A DNA stretch of 64,000 bases from Mesorhizobium sp. J8 (GTDB lineage: Bacteria; Pseudomonadota; Alphaproteobacteria; Rhizobiales; Rhizobiaceae). The number at the start of each line of letters is the position of its first letter. Position 1 is the first letter of the stretch. The DNA is taken from NCBI RefSeq assembly GCF_016591715.1, contig NZ_AP024109.1:6384001-6448000 (forward strand). The letters are read 5' to 3'. The notes beneath the pieces were generated by a model that saw only the letters and a list, made by a program, of their open reading frames with translations, was not told where the DNA came from and searched no databases. Below, in pieces: positions 58,811 through 64,000 of the stretch. The position numbers were made by a program, and so were the translations under genes.

Positions 58811-58907
58811 CCCGACATCCGTTAGGCCAACGCCGGATCGGGTTCCCAATCGCGGGCCGGCCTAGTAAACCCGTATTCCGATCGCAACCGGTCTCGGGAG
58901 GTTCCGC

Positions 58908-60980
<2,073 letters not shown>

Positions 60981-60982
60981 TT

Positions 60983-61175
60983 TCATCATTCCAGGGCGAA
61001 GCGAAGCGGAGACCCTGGTATCCATGCCGTTCCGTCAATCGAAGAATACAACGGTGCAGAACAAGGCCGGCGCGGCCGACGCTCGTTCTGCACTGTTGCG
61101 GCGCTCGGTCGTCGCGGCATGGATCCTCGGGTCTGCGCAGCGTCGCTACGCTCCTTGCTCCGCCCGTGGATGACG
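60983..61175. repeat. Palindromic repeat, family F (CCAGGGCGAAGCGAAGCGGAG type)
   Basis: Outer arms start CATCATTCCAGGGCG and end CGCCCGTGGATGACG. Inner arms ATCCATGCCG and CGGCATGGAT, then AACGGTGCAGAAC and GTTCTGCACTGTT, make a nested cruciform. It separates the beta-oxidation gene from the BMP gene; nothing else is seen in this 319-bp gap. Confidence 0.8.
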
Positions 61176-61299
61176 AACGCAGAAGCGACGCACCAAATTT
61201 GACCATGTGGACAAATCTCAGGCGCCGTTCCATAGTCCTGCGCGTCTGACATTTTGGAACAGCCGGCTCGACACGGCTGTCGAACAGAGGGGCACTTCA

Positions 61300-62325
61300 A
61301 TGGAAAACGACCATAGCAAAACGCAACGCGCCGGCCTGTCGCGGCGCAACCTGCTGGAACTCGGCGCGCTCGGCCTCGCGGCTACCGTGCTGCCCGGCGC
61401 GGCGTTCGCCAAGGACAAGAAGCTGAAGGTGGCGGCAATCTTCGCCACGCCGATCGAGGAACCGTGGGACAACCAGATCCATGTCGCGCTGCAGAAGGCC
61501 GAGAAGGAACTGGGCATCGAATACAAATGGTCGGAAAAGGTGCAGACCGCCGACTTCAGCCGCGTAATGCGCGAATATGCGCAAGGGGGCTATCAGCTGG
61601 TGCTGGGCGACGCCTTCGCCGCCGAGCGCGAATCGCGCCGCACGGCCAAGCAGTTCCCGAAGACGGCCTGGCTGTTCGGCTCCGGCGCCGGACCGGCCGA
61701 ACCCAATTTCGGCGTCTTCGACAACTGGATCCATGAGCCGGCCTATCTCTCCGGCATGATCGCCGGAAAGATGTCGAAGTCGGGCACGGTCGGCGCGGTC
61801 GCGGCGATGGGCATTCCGGAAGTGAACCGGCTGGTCAACGCCTTCTTCGCCGGCGCCAAGGAGGTCAACCCGAACGTCAAGAAGAAGGTCGCCTTCATCG
61901 GCTCCTTCTTCGATCCGCCCAAGGCCAAGGAAGCGGCCGTGGCGCAGATCGATGCCGGCGTCGACGTCATCTATGCCGAGCGCTTCGGCGTCATCGAGGC
62001 GGCGGTGGAGAAGAAGATCTACGCCATCTCCAACATGTCCGACCAGTCCAGCCTCGGCCCGGACACGGTCATCACCGGCCCGGTGTGGGACATGTATCCG
62101 ACGGTCGAGCAGGCGATCAAGCTGGTCAAGGCCGGCGTCTTCACCGCGCAGGACTATGGTGACTTCTCGCGCATGGCCAAGGGCGGCTCCTATCTGGCGC
62201 CCTACCACAAATTCGACAAGACGCTGCCGGCGGAGGTGAAGGACCTGGTCGAGAAGAAGAAGGCCGAGATACTCGAAGGCAATTTCCGCGTCGACGTCGA
62301 CGAGAACACGCCTGTCTCGGATTGA
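61300..62325 (+). CDS. BMP family ABC transporter substrate-binding protein
   Basis: A 341-aa periplasmic binding protein of the BMP/PnrA-like family, which binds purine nucleosides in known members. A Tat-like signal is seen as LSRRNLLELGALGLAATVLP at residues 13-32, with cleavage near AFA. Start ATG 61300 has AGAGGGG upstream. The mature part shows VAAIFATPIEEPWDNQ. The ATPase gene follows 168 bp downstream; permease genes are expected beyond the window. The ligand is probably a nucleoside, by family analogy. Confidence 0.9.
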   Translation: MENDHSKTQRAGLSRRNLLELGALGLAATVLPGAAFAKDKKLKVAAIFATPIEEPWDNQIHVALQKAEKELGIEYKWSEKVQTADFSRVMREYAQGGYQLVLGDAFAAERESRRTAKQFPKTAWLFGSGAGPAEPNFGVFDNWIHEPAYLSGMIAGKMSKSGTVGAVAAMGIPEVNRLVNAFFAGAKEVNPNVKKKVAFIGSFFDPPKAKEAAVAQIDAGVDVIYAERFGVIEAAVEKKIYAISNMSDQSSLGPDTVITGPVWDMYPTVEQAIKLVKAGVFTAQDYGDFSRMAKGGSYLAPYHKFDKTLPAEVKDLVEKKKAEILEGNFRVDVDENTPVSD

Positions 62326-62327
62326 CC

Positions 62328-62463
62328 TTACCCTCCCCCTTGTGGGGAGGGTCGATCCGCGAAGCGGAGCGGGGTGGGGCTTCGGTGCCGCACCCCCGCC
62401 CCGGCTCACAATCTCCGCTTCGCTGCGATCGTGAGCCGACCCTCCCACAACGGAGAGGGTAAA
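62328..62463. repeat. 136-bp palindromic repeat, family E
   Basis: TTACCCTCCCCCTTGTGGGG on the left faces CCCTCCCACAACGGAGAGGG on the right, with CGAAGCGGAG / CTCCGCTTCG inside. It lies between the binding-protein and ATPase genes of one operon and may form a hairpin in their mRNA that adjusts relative expression. Confidence 0.82.
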
Positions 62464-62493
62464 GAAGCGCGCCATTTTCACCAGGATTCACCC

Positions 62494-64000
62494 TTGTCCG
62501 CCCCACTCATCGAAATGCGCGGCATCACCAAGAGCTTCGGTTCCGTCACGGCGAACGAGGCCGTCGACCTCAGCGTCGCGCCCGGCGAAATCCTCGGCCT
62601 GCTCGGCGAAAACGGCGCCGGCAAGACGACGCTGATGAACGTGCTGTTCGGCGCCTACGCGCCGGACGCCGGCGAGATCCTGGTCGAGGGCAAGCCGGTG
62701 GCCATCCGCAATTCCGCCGACGCGCTCACCGCCGGCATCGGCATGGTGCACCAGCATTTCCACCTCGCGCCGCGCCTTACGGTGCTGGAGAATCTCCTGA
62801 TCGGCATTCCCGGCAAATCCGGCCGCATCGACCGTACGCGCGGGCTCGCCCGGCTGGCCGAGATCGGCCGGCAGTATGGGCTGAGCCTCGATCCGAACCT
62901 GCCGGTATCAGCCTTGTCGGTCGGCGAGCAGCAGCGGCTGGAAATCATCAAGGCGCTGTTTCGCGGCGCGAAGCTTTTGATCCTCGACGAGCCAACCGCC
63001 GTGCTGGCGCCCTCGGAAGTCGATGGGCTGTTCGCCGCCTTGCGCTCGATGGCGGCTCAGGGACTCGGCATCATCTTCATCTCGCATAAGCTCAACGAGG
63101 TTCGGGCGCTCACCCATCGCTGCGTCGTCCTGCGCCACGGCAAGGTCGCCGGCCGGGTCGACCATCCGGCAGAAACCACATCGGCCGAGATGGCCAGGCT
63201 GATGTGCGGCCACGAGATCGTGCCACCGGTCAGGGAGGCTTCGACGCCCGGCGCCGCCGTGCTGACGCTCGACGGCATATCCACAGCCGGCCATGCCGGC
63301 ACGCCGCTGCGCGACGTCTCGCTTTTTGTTCGCGCCGGCGAGATCCTCGGCATCGCCGGCGTCTCCGGCAACGGCCAGCGGGCGCTGGCTGATGTAATCT
63401 CAGGCATGCTGCCGCCCAGGGCCGGCACGATGACCATTGCCGGCAAAACGGTCGCGCAGTTCTCCGCGCGCGAGCTGCAGGCGCTCGGCCTCGGCCGCAT
63501 CCCGGAAGACCGGATGACGACCGGCCTGGTGACCAACCTGCCTCTGGCCGATTCCATGGTGCTGCCGCGCATCGGCACCGAAGCCTTCAGCCGCAAGGGC
63601 TTGCTCAACCCGGCCGCGATCCGCGCCTTCGCCGAAGAACAGATCAAGGCCTATGACATACGCTGCCCCGGTCCGATGGTGCGCGCCGGCGCGCTCTCCG
63701 GCGGCAATCTGCAGAAGGCGCTTTTGGCGCGCGAGCTCGCCTTCGATCCCAAGGTGCTGATCGTCTCGCAGCCGACGCGCGGCCTCGACATCGGCGCTGC
63801 CCGCTTCATCCATGAGAAATTCCTCGCCATGCGCGCCAAGGGCCGCGGCATCATCGTCATCGGCGAGGATCTCGAGGAATTGCTGATGCTCTCGGATCGC
63901 ATCGCCGTGATGTATGAGGGCCGCATCGCAGGCACGCTTCCCAGCGCCGAGGCCACCGTCGCGAGGCTCGGGCTGATGATGACCGGCGCCGGGCACACCG
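62494..64000 (+). CDS. ABC transporter ATP-binding protein, BMP/nucleoside type (partial at right edge)
   Basis: A tandem-ATPase subunit with two nucleotide-binding domains. The first (about 1-240) has Walker A GENGAGKTT and signature ALSVGEQQRL, with Walker B LLILDEPTA. The second has a degenerate Walker A (GVSGNGQRA) and the signature ALSGGNLQK. This is typical of the RbsA/NupA-like group that works with BMP-type binding proteins. The start is TTG 62494; ATG 62515 is a possible shorter start. The reading frame is still open at the window edge after about 502 codons, so only a few residues are likely missing. Confidence 0.92.
   Translation, partial: MSAPLIEMRGITKSFGSVTANEAVDLSVAPGEILGLLGENGAGKTTLMNVLFGAYAPDAGEILVEGKPVAIRNSADALTAGIGMVHQHFHLAPRLTVLENLLIGIPGKSGRIDRTRGLARLAEIGRQYGLSLDPNLPVSALSVGEQQRLEIIKALFRGAKLLILDEPTAVLAPSEVDGLFAALRSMAAQGLGIIFISHKLNEVRALTHRCVVLRHGKVAGRVDHPAETTSAEMARLMCGHEIVPPVREASTPGAAVLTLDGISTAGHAGTPLRDVSLFVRAGEILGIAGVSGNGQRALADVISGMLPPRAGTMTIAGKTVAQFSARELQALGLGRIPEDRMTTGLVTNLPLADSMVLPRIGTEAFSRKGLLNPAAIRAFAEEQIKAYDIRCPGPMVRAGALSGGNLQKALLARELAFDPKVLIVSQPTRGLDIGAARFIHEKFLAMRAKGRGIIVIGEDLEELLMLSDRIAVMYEGRIAGTLPSAEATVARLGLMMTGAGHT

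Overview
The window is GC-rich chromosomal DNA of an alphaproteobacterium of the order Hyphomicrobiales (Rhizobiales), most like Mesorhizobium or a close Phyllobacteriaceae relative. This assignment comes from gene content and remembered synteny, not from a search. Supporting points are the atpHAGDC operon with an Ala/Lys-rich N-terminal extension on AtpD, an alphaproteobacterial Usg protein, the order htpX-rsmB-heparinase-purH, a large (1590 aa) NAD-glutamate dehydrogenase, and several families of rhizobial-type intergenic palindromes. No rRNA or tRNA gene was recognised.

Layout. 1-836: end of an unknown gene and a sulfotransferase. 1047-4621: hexuronate catabolism (kdgF, uxaC and a divergent fructuronate reductase). 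4914-10081: ATP synthase F1 operon on the minus strand. 10329-14485: small membrane protein, Asp/Glu racemase, a toxin-antitoxin pair with a readable promoter/operator, and priA. 14576-19588: transaldolase-like enzyme, lptE-leuS and a YggS-type PLP protein. 19723-24167: two aldo/keto reductases, a LysR regulator and an MFS exporter. 24319-27615: usg, acetyl-CoA synthetase and a MOSC protein. 27646-31762: O-acyltransferase, a micro-ORF/RNA locus with an extreme Shine-Dalgarno match, an orphan TadG-like vWA protein and a transglutaminase-like protein. 31933-39035: HAD phosphatase, SdhAF4-like factor, htpX, rsmB, heparinase-like protein and purH. 39225-46964: UMF1-type MFS protein, an IS110-family element and NAD-GDH. 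47093-53507: AhpD-like protein, LysE exporter, DUF1062 protein, typA, a small secreted protein and a PhoD-like phosphatase. 53783-58810: two TetR/MFS divergent pairs and an exported protein. 58908-64000: a fused enoyl-CoA hydratase/3-hydroxyacyl-CoA dehydrogenase, then a BMP-type substrate-binding protein and the start of its ABC ATPase, which runs off the window.

Most of the window is core metabolism and housekeeping. The less ordinary material lies between genes: at least seven palindromic repeat families (three copies of a 140-bp element, two of a 103-bp element, two of a roughly 170-bp element, and single copies of others). Several supply the stop codons of neighbouring genes. The IS110 element has a hairpin-rich noncoding end that is a candidate bridge-RNA region. 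The micro-ORF transcript at 28870-29100 is the best candidate for something undescribed.
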